Source: Chitinophaga sp. LS1
GTDB taxonomy: Bacteria; Bacteroidota; Bacteroidia; Chitinophagales; Chitinophagaceae
Reading direction: 5' to 3'
Assembly (NCBI RefSeq): GCF_034274695.1
Contig: NZ_CP128362.1
Coordinates: forward strand, 2,418,001 to 2,482,000
Length of the DNA: 64,000 bases
Made by a program: the position numbers and the translations under genes. Below, in pieces: positions 45,005-53,732 of the stretch. Positions within the stretch are counted from its first letter, which is position 1. The number at the start of each line of letters is the position of its first letter. The notes under the pieces were generated by a model that made no database searches, was not told the origin of the DNA, and saw nothing but the letters and a program-made list of their open reading frames with translations.

Positions 45005-45658
45005 TTAATTTTGCAATTTATTTCCAAAGGCAAGGTCACCTGCATCACCCAAACCAGGTACAATGTAACCTTTTGCGGTGAGCTCATCATCAATATCTCC
45101 AGCCCAAATGGTCATATTGTTGTTAGCATGTCGTTGTACATATTCGATACCTACTGTACAGGCAATGGCTACCACCAGGTGAATGTGTTTCGGTTTGCCA
45201 ATGTCCTGCAGGTGTTCGATGGTTTTAACCAGTGATGCACCTGTAGCCAGCATAGGATCTGATATGATTACTACCTGATCTTCGATAGTTGGGCTGGATA
45301 CATATTCCAGGTTGATATCGAACGTTCCGTCATGATTGTGTTTACGGTAGGCCGATATAAAAGCGTGGTCCGCCTTGTCAAAATAATGAACCAAACCCTG
45401 GTGCAGCGCGAGGCCTGCTCTCAGGATGGTAGCCAGTACAGGCTGCTGTTTCAATACCCGGCAATTGGCAATACCCAAAGGGGTTTGCACTTCCTTTTCC
45501 TCGTACTCCAATGTTTTGCTGATCTCGTAGGCTGCAATTTCTCCCACTCGCTCCATATTCCTTCTGAAACGCATTCTATCCTGCTGAATTTCCATGCTTC
45601 TGATTTCACTCAGCCATTCGCCTACGAGTGAATTGGTACTACTCAGATTTACTATCAT
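45005..45658 (-). CDS. upp: Uracil phosphoribosyltransferase
   Basis: Pyrimidine salvage enzyme (EC 2.4.2.9) making UMP from uracil and PRPP. 217 residues. The PRPP-binding loop is VVIISDPMLATGASLVKTIE and the uracil-binding C-terminal element is IVPGLGDAGDLAFG. LATILRAGLALHQGLVHYFD and AFISAYRKHNHDG also match. The N-terminal helix-rich part is somewhat longer than in E. coli. Monocistronic. With ade it gives the window two nucleobase-salvage enzymes. Confidence 0.96.
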   Translation of the reverse strand: MIVNLSSTNSLVGEWLSEIRSMEIQQDRMRFRRNMERVGEIAAYEISKTLEYEEKEVQTPLGIANCRVLKQQPVLATILRAGLALHQGLVHYFDKADHAFISAYRKHNHDGTFDINLEYVSSPTIEDQVVIISDPMLATGASLVKTIEHLQDIGKPKHIHLVVAIACTVGIEYVQRHANNNMTIWAGDIDDELTAKGYIVPGLGDAGDLAFGNKLQN

Positions 45659-45802
45659 GGCTGCAAATTACCAATTTTTTCAATCCAAAAAAGAAGGGGC
45701 CGATGGAAAAACACCGGCCCCGATAGGTATAAGGCGCACTTTCGAGCTTAAAATATTTCCCCCTTACAGTAATACTTTGGTTAACAACGGATGAAAGGCC
45801 AG

Positions 45803-47641
45803 CTACTGATTGTCGTCATCTGCCATCACATTGGAATAAGCAGGGGTTCCGTTGTTCAATAATTGCGCTTTTTTAACCAGCTGAATAAATTCTGCCCGAT
45901 AGCCTTCCTTATCTGCTCCTTTGGCGCTTTCAGCAAGGGTTAGCACCTGGGCATAAGTGGCTTTCCCCTTAAATTCAGACTTCCTGAGCAGCATACCAAA
46001 TGCTGCAACAGCAGTAGCCATTTTGAAGTCGTCTGGTATCCGGGTCACTTTTTGCGAATTCCAGCGCATGGTTTGTGTGAAAACCTTGCTACTGTTGGAT
46101 TTTGGCTTTTTATAACGCACATTCACTGTCAGCGCTTCTTCGTTGTAGTAAGCATTGGATAGATTCATCTGGTAATACTTCAGCGGATAGGTAGCATCGT
46201 CGCCTTTGGAAGGCACCACTTCGTATAGCGCAGTTACAGTGTGACCTGCACCCATTTCGCCCGCATCCTTTTTATCATCCTTAAAATCTTCTGCTGCCAG
46301 CATCCTGTTTTCATAGCCGATCAGGCGATATGATTCAATAAAATGAGGGTTAAATTCTACCTGCAGTTTCACATCTTTCGCTACGGTAAACAGCGTGCCA
46401 CCAAACTCTGTCACCAGCGTGCGGCGGGCTTCTTCGTAAGTATCGATGTAGGCATAGTTCCCATTTCCCTTGTCAGCCAGGATTTCCAGTTTATTGTCTT
46501 TAAGGTTACCCATTCCAAAGCCAAGAACAGAGAGGAAAATCCCCTTTTCTTTTTGGGTTGAAATGAGTTTTTCCAGGTCGCCTTCGCTGGAAACACCTAC
46601 ATTAAAATCACCGTCAGTTGCGATAATCACACGGTTGTTGCCATCTTCAAGATAGTTGGCCGCGGCAGTGTTATAGGCCAGTTGAATGCCTGCGCCACCA
46701 GCTGTGGAACCACCAGCTTCCAGTTTATCCAGCGCATCCATGATGGCCATCTTTTCACTACCCGGCGTGGAGGGCAATACCACACCTGCAGCACCTGCAT
46801 ACACAACGATGGCTACATGGTCGATAGGACGTAATTGTTGCGTGAGTACTTTCAGTGATTTGATCACCAGTGGCAGCTTGTTTTCTGCACGCATAGATCC
46901 TGATACGTCGATGAGGAAAACGAGGTTAGCCGGTGGTAATTTTTCATTAGATACTTCCATCGCTTTCAGACCGATTCTCACCAGCTGGTGAGTAGGCTCC
47001 CAGGGGCATTCGGTCATATCGGTATAGATAGCTACCGGGTCATTGCCGGTAGGAGGTTTGTATTGATAGTCAAAATAATTGATCATTTCTTCCACCCGTA
47101 CCGCATCGGCAGGAGGCAGTTCTCCATCATTCAGGAAACGACGTACATTGGAGTAGGAGGCCCTGTCTACATCGGCAGCGAAAGTGCTGAGTGGGTGCAG
47201 GTTCACCGCCTGGAAACGGTTGTCGTGAATAGGAGCGTAGGCTTCCTGCTCCTCACTATTGACGGTAGCGTAGCTGCAACCCATAGACCTCATATCTTTT
47301 ATGATACCATAACCAGTTATCACTATCTCACTCAACTGTTTATTTTCAGGCGCCAGAGAAGCAGAAATCTTTGATTGTTTGTCAGTAACGAGGACTTCCT
47401 TTGTTTTATAACCTATAAAACTGATCACTAAAGTAAGATTCCCTGCCGGTGCCTGGAGGTGGAATTCACCATTTGCATTGGTAATGGTGCCCATACTGGT
47501 ACCTTTTATAAGTACGGAAACGCTGGGTAATGGCTGGTGGTTGTCTGTATCGGTGATAATACCAGTCAGTGTTCGCTGGGCTTGTGTAGTAAGGGTAATC
47601 AGCCCTGCCAGCAACAGGAATAGGTACTTTAGCATAGTCAT
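45803..47641 (-). CDS. Secreted von Willebrand factor A protein with a carboxypeptidase-like N-domain
   Basis: 612 residues. A signal peptide (LKYLFLLLAGLITLTTQAQ) precedes a carboxypeptidase-D-regulatory-like domain (RTLTGIITDTDNHQPLPSVSVLIKG) that ends in LSEIVITGYG, the phrase that normally begins a SusC plug. Instead of a barrel comes a YfbK-type region: FDYQYKPPTGNDPVAIYTDM, a vWA domain with MIDAS FLIDVSGSM and TDGDFNVG, and a C-terminal DUF3520-like part (MGAGHTVTALYEVVPSKG). It likely binds a protein ligand through metal at the cell envelope. No neighbouring MoxR ATPase is present. Confidence 0.9.
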   Translation of the reverse strand: MTMLKYLFLLLAGLITLTTQAQRTLTGIITDTDNHQPLPSVSVLIKGTSMGTITNANGEFHLQAPAGNLTLVISFIGYKTKEVLVTDKQSKISASLAPENKQLSEIVITGYGIIKDMRSMGCSYATVNSEEQEAYAPIHDNRFQAVNLHPLSTFAADVDRASYSNVRRFLNDGELPPADAVRVEEMINYFDYQYKPPTGNDPVAIYTDMTECPWEPTHQLVRIGLKAMEVSNEKLPPANLVFLIDVSGSMRAENKLPLVIKSLKVLTQQLRPIDHVAIVVYAGAAGVVLPSTPGSEKMAIMDALDKLEAGGSTAGGAGIQLAYNTAAANYLEDGNNRVIIATDGDFNVGVSSEGDLEKLISTQKEKGIFLSVLGFGMGNLKDNKLEILADKGNGNYAYIDTYEEARRTLVTEFGGTLFTVAKDVKLQVEFNPHFIESYRLIGYENRMLAAEDFKDDKKDAGEMGAGHTVTALYEVVPSKGDDATYPLKYYQMNLSNAYYNEEALTVNVRYKKPKSNSSKVFTQTMRWNSQKVTRIPDDFKMATAVAAFGMLLRKSEFKGKATYAQVLTLAESAKGADKEGYRAEFIQLVKKAQLLNNGTPAYSNVMADDDNQ

Positions 47642-47712
47642 TTAGTTTATTCTGTCTATATGATGCTGGTCAGGGTATTGATTCCATAATCCAATGAAAA
47701 AAAAATATCAAA

Positions 47713-47720
47713 TACATTTG
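47713..47720 (+). promoter_or_regulatory. -7 box TACATTTG of anmK
   Basis: Exact TAnnTTTG, 15 bases before ATG, which implies a leader of about ten bases. No good -33 box seen. Confidence 0.42.
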
Positions 47721-47735
47721 CACAAATTTTAGGGC

Positions 47736-48809
47736 ATGGTATACAATGTAATAGGAGTCACTTCAGGTAGCTCACTGGATGGGCTGGACCTGGTGTTTGT
47801 AGCTTTGACAGAGGTAAGGGGCAAGTGGACATACGAGATCAGGGCTGCTGAGCGTAAAGCATATACAGAAGACTGGAAAGAAAAACTGTCAGGTGCAGCG
47901 AACCTGCCTGCAAGAGATTATTTTTTGCTACATAGTGAATATGGACATTATATCGGGCTTGCGGTAAAGGATTTTATTGCTACCCATGGTTTTGATCACC
48001 ATGTACATTTTATTACGACCCATGGGCATACAGTGTTCCATATGCCATCACAAAAGATGACGGCACAGTTGGGGGATGGGGCGGCGATTACTGCGGTAAC
48101 AGGGTTGCCTGTGATCAGTGACCTGCGGGCCATGGATATTGCCCTAGGTGGTAAGGGCGCGCCTTTATTGCCGGTGGCGGAGCAGTTGTTGTTCCCGAAT
48201 GCAGCTTATAGGGTGAATCTGGGTGAGAATGCGACTGTTTCTGCACAGAAAGAGGGAGAATTGGTAGCGTTTGATGTGTGTCCCTGCAATTATGTGTTGG
48301 ATAGTCTGGCAGAGTCATTGGGTCGTGCTTATGATGAAAATGGTCAATTGGCTGCTGGTGGGGTGACAGATCCGAAATTGCTGGATGCGCTGAATGGGTT
48401 GGCTTATTATGCACTGCCTTATCCAAAAACGCTGACGAATAAATTCGGTACCGGTACGGTGTTGCCCATGATGCAGGGGCATCAGCTGTCTACACAGGGA
48501 AAGCTGAATACATATACAAAACATATTGCTACACAGATCGCGAATGCCGTGAAGTTGATTGGTGGGGAAGAAGGCGTAGTGGGAGAAGTATTGCTCACCG
48601 GCGGTGGTGCGCATAACAGTTTTCTCGTAGAATCAATAAAAGAATTAGGTCTTACAGTTACACAACCAGATGCACAAACCCTGACATTCCGTACCGCTTT
48701 AATGATTGCATTGTTAGGTGCATTGCGTTGGAGACAGGAAACAAACGCATTCGCTTCAGTAACTGGTGCGGACCACGACAGCGTAGGTGGCGCACTTTGG
48801 AGTAACTAA
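47736..48809 (+). CDS. anmK: Anhydro-N-acetylmuramic acid kinase
   Basis: Peptidoglycan-recycling kinase opening and phosphorylating 1,6-anhydro-MurNAc (EC 2.7.1.170). 357 residues. The ATP-site start NVIGVTSGSSLDGLDLVFV, HFITTHGHTVFHMP, AQLGDGAAITAVTGLPVISDLRA and LLTGGGAHNSFLVESI are the AnmK segments. Two motifs are unusual: HGQT is HGHT and the normal N-x-G-G-x-A-N is NLGENAT. This may mark a lineage variant. It converges on ade across two large palindromes. Confidence 0.9.
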   Translation: MVYNVIGVTSGSSLDGLDLVFVALTEVRGKWTYEIRAAERKAYTEDWKEKLSGAANLPARDYFLLHSEYGHYIGLAVKDFIATHGFDHHVHFITTHGHTVFHMPSQKMTAQLGDGAAITAVTGLPVISDLRAMDIALGGKGAPLLPVAEQLLFPNAAYRVNLGENATVSAQKEGELVAFDVCPCNYVLDSLAESLGRAYDENGQLAAGGVTDPKLLDALNGLAYYALPYPKTLTNKFGTGTVLPMMQGHQLSTQGKLNTYTKHIATQIANAVKLIGGEEGVVGEVLLTGGGAHNSFLVESIKELGLTVTQPDAQTLTFRTALMIALLGALRWRQETNAFASVTGADHDSVGGALWSN

Positions 48810-48825
48810 AAACACTTTTCAAACC

Positions 48826-48873
48826 TGCGTTTGTTTCGGGTTGTGCCGGAAGGCGCAACCCGAAACAAACGCA
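48826..48873. terminator. 22-bp palindrome with GGAA loop between anmK and ade
   Basis: Arms 48826-48847 and 48852-48873 pair with a single G-T wobble around GGAA, a GNRA-type loop when transcribed. There is no T-run after it, so a role other than simple termination is possible. Confidence 0.75.
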
Positions 48874-48876
48874 GCA

Positions 48877-48921
48877 GCAATTCAAATGCCTTTTGCCGAA
48901 GGCAAAAGGCATTTGAATTGC
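48877..48921. terminator. 21-bp perfect palindrome with GAA loop next to the ade stop
   Basis: Arms 48877-48897 and 48901-48921 pair perfectly around GAA; the core is CTTTTGCCGAAGGCAAAAG. It ends two bases from the ade stop codon. Confidence 0.8.
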
Positions 48922-48923
48922 GT

Positions 48924-50567
48924 TTATTTATTTTCTATTAACGAAGTAAAACTAAAACTATCCCCATCAAACAACCCCTTATCACTCAATTTCAAATGCG
49001 GTATCACCAACAATGCCATAAATGACAGCGTCATAAACGGTGCCCCCAACTCACTCCCCAATCCCTTCGCCGCCTTATCCAACTGGCTATACTGCTCCGC
49101 CACTTCATACCCATCCAGATTACTCATCAACCCCGCCACCGGCAGCGATAACACACGTGCCTCGCCATCATCCACCACACTCACTCCACCCTGTGATGCA
49201 ATCACCGCATTTATCGCCTGTACAATACTCTTATCATCCACACCCACCGCAATAATATTGTGACTATCATGCGCCACAGAAGACGCTATCGCTCCCCGCT
49301 TAAATCCAAACCGCTTAATAAACGCCAACGCAACCGGTGCGGCATGATATCTGTTCACCACCACTAACTTCAACACATCGCTCTCCACATTGCTATACAA
49401 TGCACCATCCACCACTGGCAACTCTTCTATCAACATATTCGTGATCAACTGACCATCCAGTGCCTCAATCACCTTCACAGTAGCAGTACTACCATCTGCA
49501 ACTATACGTAAATCATCAACCGAAACCGGCTTACAATCAAAGTTATTAATCACCGGTGCCACCGGCGCTGTAATCAGCGTCTTTCCACCCTCCGCTACTT
49601 TCTCTCCATTCACATAAGTGGTTTGTATATTGAACTCCGTAATTTCATTCGTTACAATAAAATCTGCTGCATCACCCAATCTCAGTAATCCCGCAGGAAT
49701 CTTGTAATGCTCCACCGGGTTGATACACGCCGCCCGCAATACTTTAAAGAGATCTACACCATGGGCCAATGCTCTCCGCACCAACACATTGATATGTCCT
49801 TCCACTAAATTATCCGGATGTTTATCATCACTACAAAACATCATGTTATCTGAATGCTCATGCAGCAATCCTACCAGTGCTTCAAAATTCCTCGCCGCAC
49901 TTCCTTCTCTGATAAGGATCTTCATCCCATACTTCAATTTATCCAACGCTTCTTCCGCCGTAAAACACTCATGATCCGTACTAATCCCCGCATCAATATA
50001 CTGCTTAGCGGCATCGCCTCTCAGCCCTGGTGCATGGCCATCTACAGGCTTATTCACTTTCTTCGCCGCAGCAATCTTTGCCATCACATCCGGATCATTG
50101 TGCAACACACCCGGAAAGTTCATCATCTCAGTGAGATATAACACTTCAGGCAATGCAAGCAGTGCTTCTACATCGCACACCGTTACCGTAGCACCCGCAG
50201 TTTCAAATATCGTAGCCGGCACACAGGACGGCGCACCAAAACAGAATTTGAAAGGGACTGTTTTCCCATTGTCCAGCATATATTTCACCCCTTCAACACC
50301 ACAAACATTCGCGATCTCATGCGGATCAGATACCGTTGCAATCGTACCATGCACCACCGCCAGTCTCGCAAATTCCGAAGGCGTGAGCATAGAGCTTTCC
50401 ACATGCATATGTGCATCTACAAACCCCGGTAAAATATACTGCTGATATGTACCCTGATCCTCACTGATACCAGTGATCTTTCCATCCGTTACAGTGATCG
50501 TACCCGGATAAATACGTTGTGCAGGAATGTCTATAATATTGCCAGATATCTGGAAGTTTTGTGCCAT
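48924..50567 (-). CDS. ade: Adenine deaminase
   Basis: Amidohydrolase (EC 3.5.4.2) turning adenine into hypoxanthine and ammonia for purine salvage. 547 residues. Metal ligands appear in LPGFVDAHMHVESSMLTP and GHAPGLRG, with TDHECFTAEEALDKL, MFCSDDKHPDNL and the C-terminal SSVAHDSHNIIAVGVDD that mark the Ade branch. It starts 10 bases after the WYL regulator stop and is probably cotranscribed with it. Confidence 0.96.
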   Translation of the reverse strand: MAQNFQISGNIIDIPAQRIYPGTITVTDGKITGISEDQGTYQQYILPGFVDAHMHVESSMLTPSEFARLAVVHGTIATVSDPHEIANVCGVEGVKYMLDNGKTVPFKFCFGAPSCVPATIFETAGATVTVCDVEALLALPEVLYLTEMMNFPGVLHNDPDVMAKIAAAKKVNKPVDGHAPGLRGDAAKQYIDAGISTDHECFTAEEALDKLKYGMKILIREGSAARNFEALVGLLHEHSDNMMFCSDDKHPDNLVEGHINVLVRRALAHGVDLFKVLRAACINPVEHYKIPAGLLRLGDAADFIVTNEITEFNIQTTYVNGEKVAEGGKTLITAPVAPVINNFDCKPVSVDDLRIVADGSTATVKVIEALDGQLITNMLIEELPVVDGALYSNVESDVLKLVVVNRYHAAPVALAFIKRFGFKRGAIASSVAHDSHNIIAVGVDDKSIVQAINAVIASQGGVSVVDDGEARVLSLPVAGLMSNLDGYEVAEQYSQLDKAAKGLGSELGAPFMTLSFMALLVIPHLKLSDKGLFDGDSFSFTSLIENK

Positions 50568-50577
50568 GGTGCTGATT

Positions 50578-51579
50578 TTAATAACGTTCTAACATTGCTT
50601 TTGCTTCTGCTGCTATTTGTTCCGCCAATGGTGCAGGCTGTAGCACCTTTACATTTGCGCCGTAACTCATCAGCAGCATTGTCAGCTCCTTATTGATCAC
50701 TACATTGATAGAGATAAGACATTCTTCTGCCGTATCAGATTCTATCTGTTGTGAAGGATGGATAGGTTGTGTCTTGATATATTTACCCTGGTGAGGTGTA
50801 AAAGAAAGGATCACTTTCTCAGGTTCACCCTGTGGTACCGTCACACCAATAGCATGCTGGAAATAACTGGCATCATCAAAGTTCTTTGCATCAAATTTCT
50901 TATCAGTCGGCCATAGATCCATGATACGATCCAGTGCAAAGGTAAGCAGCGTACCTCCCTTTGCTTTCTGGCTCTTACCCACGAGGTAAAAGCGTGATTG
51001 ATATTCACGCACGTGATAGGGCTCCACCCAGTGCTCTTTTGGCTCATTGCGGTCAAAGCTCTGGTACGATATCCTGATCACATCCAGGTTCTTAATAGCA
51101 TCTACAATCGAAGGAATATGCGATGCTCCTTTGTATTGTGTAGCGCGTGAAAAGCGGATCATGCCTTTGTGCTCCAGCACCTCGCGGTTTTGTTTCAGAC
51201 TGGCGGCTATTTTCAGGATCGCATCTTCAAACTGTTCAATCACAGGCAGACTACGAAACTGCTCCAATATGCCAATAGCGATTTCCAGGCCTTCCAGGTC
51301 CGCTTCCTCGATGGGAATATTGTTGATAGAGTAAGTCTCATCTTCATACGAATATGTACCACTCGACCTATCATATACAATAGGGGCGTTGTAATTCAGT
51401 TCCGGATCATGGCGCATATCCTGTATATCCTTTTGGATAGTACGTACAGAAATGCTTTTGTCCATTTTTCGGGAGACAAACTCAATAAGGTCATCAAGGG
51501 TGGGTTTTTTCAGACGTTTATTTCGCAACCGCTCATCAATCCAGCGATAACGGGAAACAGCATCCTTATTCTTCGGCAT
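50578..51579 (-). CDS. WYL-domain transcriptional regulator
   Basis: 333 residues. N-terminal winged helix (RYRWIDERLRNKRLKKPTLD and ISVRTIQKDIQDMR), then a WYL domain from about residue 150 (LDVIRISYQSFDRNEPKEHWVEPYHV, RFYLVGKSQKAKGG) and a C-terminal extension ending AEQIAAEAKAMLERY. The WYL motif itself reads FYLVG. WYL proteins sense small ligands, often nucleotides or nucleic acids, so control of the downstream adenine deaminase gene by a purine-related ligand is a fair guess. It is also found near defence systems, but none is seen here. Confidence 0.88.
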   Translation of the reverse strand: MPKNKDAVSRYRWIDERLRNKRLKKPTLDDLIEFVSRKMDKSISVRTIQKDIQDMRHDPELNYNAPIVYDRSSGTYSYEDETYSINNIPIEEADLEGLEIAIGILEQFRSLPVIEQFEDAILKIAASLKQNREVLEHKGMIRFSRATQYKGASHIPSIVDAIKNLDVIRISYQSFDRNEPKEHWVEPYHVREYQSRFYLVGKSQKAKGGTLLTFALDRIMDLWPTDKKFDAKNFDDASYFQHAIGVTVPQGEPEKVILSFTPHQGKYIKTQPIHPSQQIESDTAEECLISINVVINKELTMLLMSYGANVKVLQPAPLAEQIAAEAKAMLERY

Positions 51580-51652
51580 GCAATATTATTTAGGTGCTAA
51601 AATTAATGAAATTGATTTTATCGGTACGCAAATCCTCTGCGCGTAGTGCATC

Positions 51653-51660
51653 TACTTTTG
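51653..51660 (+). promoter_or_regulatory. -7 box TACTTTTG upstream of the 51679 gene
   Basis: Exact TAnnTTTG, 18 bases before the first ATG. No -33 TTTG at 19-21 bases. Confidence 0.42.
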
Positions 51661-51678
51661 TATAGTCAATAACACGAG

Positions 51679-52272
51679 ATGTATATGAAACAGTTTAAAA
51701 CAACGCCTTCAGTAAATACATGCCCCGCCATATCAGTAGGACAGATCATCCTGGATGACTCTAACTATATCACAATATGGGGCAATCTGCAGCAGGGTGA
51801 CGACTGGACCCGTTGCGATTTTGTGACTACTTACGAAGTGCTGAATACCATGCTACGCTACGTTCAGGACAGGAATGACGCTGTACAGATGACCATCGTA
51901 AAGAAGCTGGAAAATATGCAGCAAATACCGGAAATCATAGATCTGGAGGCGGAACTGGGTAGTGCAGTTGTGTTTGACAATATGAACTTTTTGTTAACCC
52001 GTCCCGGCTTTCGTGAGCAGGGAGAGTGGATAGAATATACTGACGGTGAATGCTACTATATTGAGCAGGTAACCCCGGCCATCCCCGTTAAGAATCACCA
52101 GTATGAAAAGAAGATAGGACAGTGCATGGACATGCTCTATATGAACTATGAACTGTATCTGGGCTATCTGGAACTGGATTTCGACGAGGATGGCGCCCGT
52201 CAGAAAGCTGATCTGTGCGATGATCTCAAATACACCCTTGCCTACTACGCATGGAAAGAAAGAACGATGTAA
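51679..52272 (+). CDS. Hypothetical protein, 197 residues
   Basis: I do not recognise a family. The product is acidic and soluble with no signal peptide: SVNTCPAISVGQIILDDSNYI at the start, YEVLNTMLRYVQDRNDAVQMTI in the middle, and a helical end rich in Tyr, Asp and Leu (CMDMLYMNYELYLGYLELDF, LCDDLKYTLAYYAWKE). It has its own -7 box and a clear terminator, which supports it as a real single-gene unit. Codon use looks like its neighbours. It faces away from the WYL regulator. Confidence 0.72.
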   Translation: MYMKQFKTTPSVNTCPAISVGQIILDDSNYITIWGNLQQGDDWTRCDFVTTYEVLNTMLRYVQDRNDAVQMTIVKKLENMQQIPEIIDLEAELGSAVVFDNMNFLLTRPGFREQGEWIEYTDGECYYIEQVTPAIPVKNHQYEKKIGQCMDMLYMNYELYLGYLELDFDEDGARQKADLCDDLKYTLAYYAWKERTM

Positions 52273-52385
52273 GCTATTCTCCAAACTACCCTCTAAAAAC
52301 CCGATCCTGACCCCTATGATTGTTGCAATCGTTCAAGCGTGTTATCCCTAATACCTTTGTTCTCAGTTGTTTGTTTTGACCTCAG

Positions 52386-52416
52386 CCCTGCCTGTTTCTC
52401 AGGCAGGGATTTTTTT
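52386..52416 (+). terminator. Terminator of the 51679 gene
   Basis: CCCTGCCTG and CAGGCAGGG flank a TTTCT loop and are followed by seven T. It is 113 bases past the stop codon, which leaves a longish 3' UTR. Confidence 0.85.
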
Positions 52417-52460
52417 GTGGAGCCATTCTGGTAAATTTATCCCTCAGTTTGTAATTATCC

Positions 52461-52785
52461 CTCAATATCCCGGTATCACCCAATATATCTCCATATCCCT
52501 CACTATCTCCCGGTAGGTGTCAATATCTCCCTCAATCTCCCGGTATCACCCAATATATCTCCATATCTCTCACTATCTCCCGGTAGGTCTCAATATCTCC
52601 CTCAATCTCCCGGTATCACCCAATATATCTCCATATCTCTCACTATCTCCCGGTAGGTCTCAATATCTCTTCATATCCCCAGATATCTCCCAATATCTCC
52701 CGCTATATCTCCAATTATCTCCATATCCCTCCATATCTCCCGATATCTCTCCATATCCCCCAATTATCCCCCGGTATTTCCCACG
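52461..52785. repeat. 70-bp tandem repeat of pyrimidine-rich ~10-bp steps
   Basis: Three near-identical 70-bp units (52461-52520 partial, 52521-52590, 52591-52660) are followed by a degenerate tail to about 52785. Each unit consists of seven ~10-base steps such as CAATATCTCC, CTCAATCTCC and CGGTATCACC. The plus strand is mostly C and T with ATAT at each turn. A 93-codon frame through it is an artefact of the repeat. Confidence 0.88.
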
Positions 52786-52906
52786 ACGCGGCCGATAATC
52801 GCCACAGGCAGCAATCGACGCCTGCCGTTTATCCCCCTAAAAAGTACCGCACCTCTTTATTTTCAAAAATTTAACAGCAAAGTCTATAATATTTGTAGGA
52901 AATAAC

Positions 52907-52914
52907 TATTTTTG
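52907..52914 (+). promoter_or_regulatory. -7 box TATTTTTG of the Prx6 gene
   Basis: Exact TAnnTTTG, 27 bases before the ATG, followed by GGTAGC. The -33 box is not clear. Confidence 0.38.
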
Positions 52915-52941
52915 GTAGCGTAACCGTAAAAAGAATAAAAT

Positions 52942-53577
52942 ATGAGCTTAAGACTCGGAGATATAGCACCAAATTTTCAGGCTAAAACATCGATAGGCGA
53001 AATTGATTTTTACGAATACCTGGGCGATAGCTGGGGAGTATTGTTCTCTCATCCAGCTGATTACACCCCGGTATGTACTACCGAATTAGGTAGAACAGCG
53101 GCGTTGAAAGATGAATTCGCTAAACGTAACGTTAAAGTGCTTGCACTCAGTGTTGACCCCGTGGATAAACACCTCGGCTGGATCAATGATATAAACGAAA
53201 CCCAGAACACCAAAGTGGAGTTCCCTATCATCGCAGACGAAGACAGAAAAGTGTCTGACCTGTACGATATGATCCACCCAAATGCTTCTGAAACTTTCAC
53301 CGTTAGGTCACTGTTTATCATTGGCCCGGACAAGAAAGTAAAACTCATCATCACTTACCCGGCTTCTACAGGAAGAAACTTCCACGAAGTACTCCGTGTA
53401 ATTGACTCCCTGCAGCTGACAGCTAACTATCAGGTAGCTACACCGGCAAACTGGCAGGATGGTGAAGATGTGATCGTAACAGCCGCAGTGAAAACGGAAG
53501 ACATTCCTGCCCGTTTCCCTAAAGGCCACAAGATCATCAAGCCTTATCTGAGAACAACACCTCAGCCAAACAAATAA
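52942..53577 (+). CDS. Peroxiredoxin, Prx6 (1-Cys) type
   Basis: 211-residue peroxide reductase. The peroxidatic cysteine is in SHPADYTPVCTTELG, preceded by LGDIAPNFQAKTSIG, and SVDPVDKHLGWINDI, FPIIADEDRKVSDLY and the Prx6-type C-terminal TPANWQDGEDVIVTAAVK follow. No resolving cysteine is seen, consistent with the 1-Cys group, whose reductant varies. It is a single-gene unit with its own promoter and terminator, close to the 70-bp repeat. Confidence 0.96.
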   Translation: MSLRLGDIAPNFQAKTSIGEIDFYEYLGDSWGVLFSHPADYTPVCTTELGRTAALKDEFAKRNVKVLALSVDPVDKHLGWINDINETQNTKVEFPIIADEDRKVSDLYDMIHPNASETFTVRSLFIIGPDKKVKLIITYPASTGRNFHEVLRVIDSLQLTANYQVATPANWQDGEDVIVTAAVKTEDIPARFPKGHKIIKPYLRTTPQPNK

Positions 53578-53603
53578 GGCAGGAACATACATAAGAAACT
53601 TTT

Positions 53604-53635
53604 AAAACCTGCCCACGATGTGGGACAGGTTTTTA
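53604..53635 (+). terminator. Terminator of the Prx6 gene
   Basis: AAAACCTGCCCAC pairs with GTGGGACAGGTTTT (one bulged A) around GAT, ending in a T-run. Confidence 0.85.
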
Positions 53636-53675
53636 TTGATAAGAATTTTTAATGGTTGGTTTTTGATTTTTACGA

Positions 53676-53700
53676 AACGGGGATTTCTCCCCGTTTTTTT
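53676..53700 (+). terminator. Second hairpin with T-run after Prx6
   Basis: AACGGGGA and TCTCCCCGTT arms with a small TTTC loop, followed by seven T. Confidence 0.7.
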
Positions 53701-53732
53701 ATACCCATATATGAACCCATATATACCCATAA

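Noticed and set aside
52517..52798. 93-codon plus-strand frame (SISPDISPY-type repeats)
   Set aside because: It only reflects the TATCTCC tandem repeat; no promoter or start context, and the repeat runs on outside the frame.
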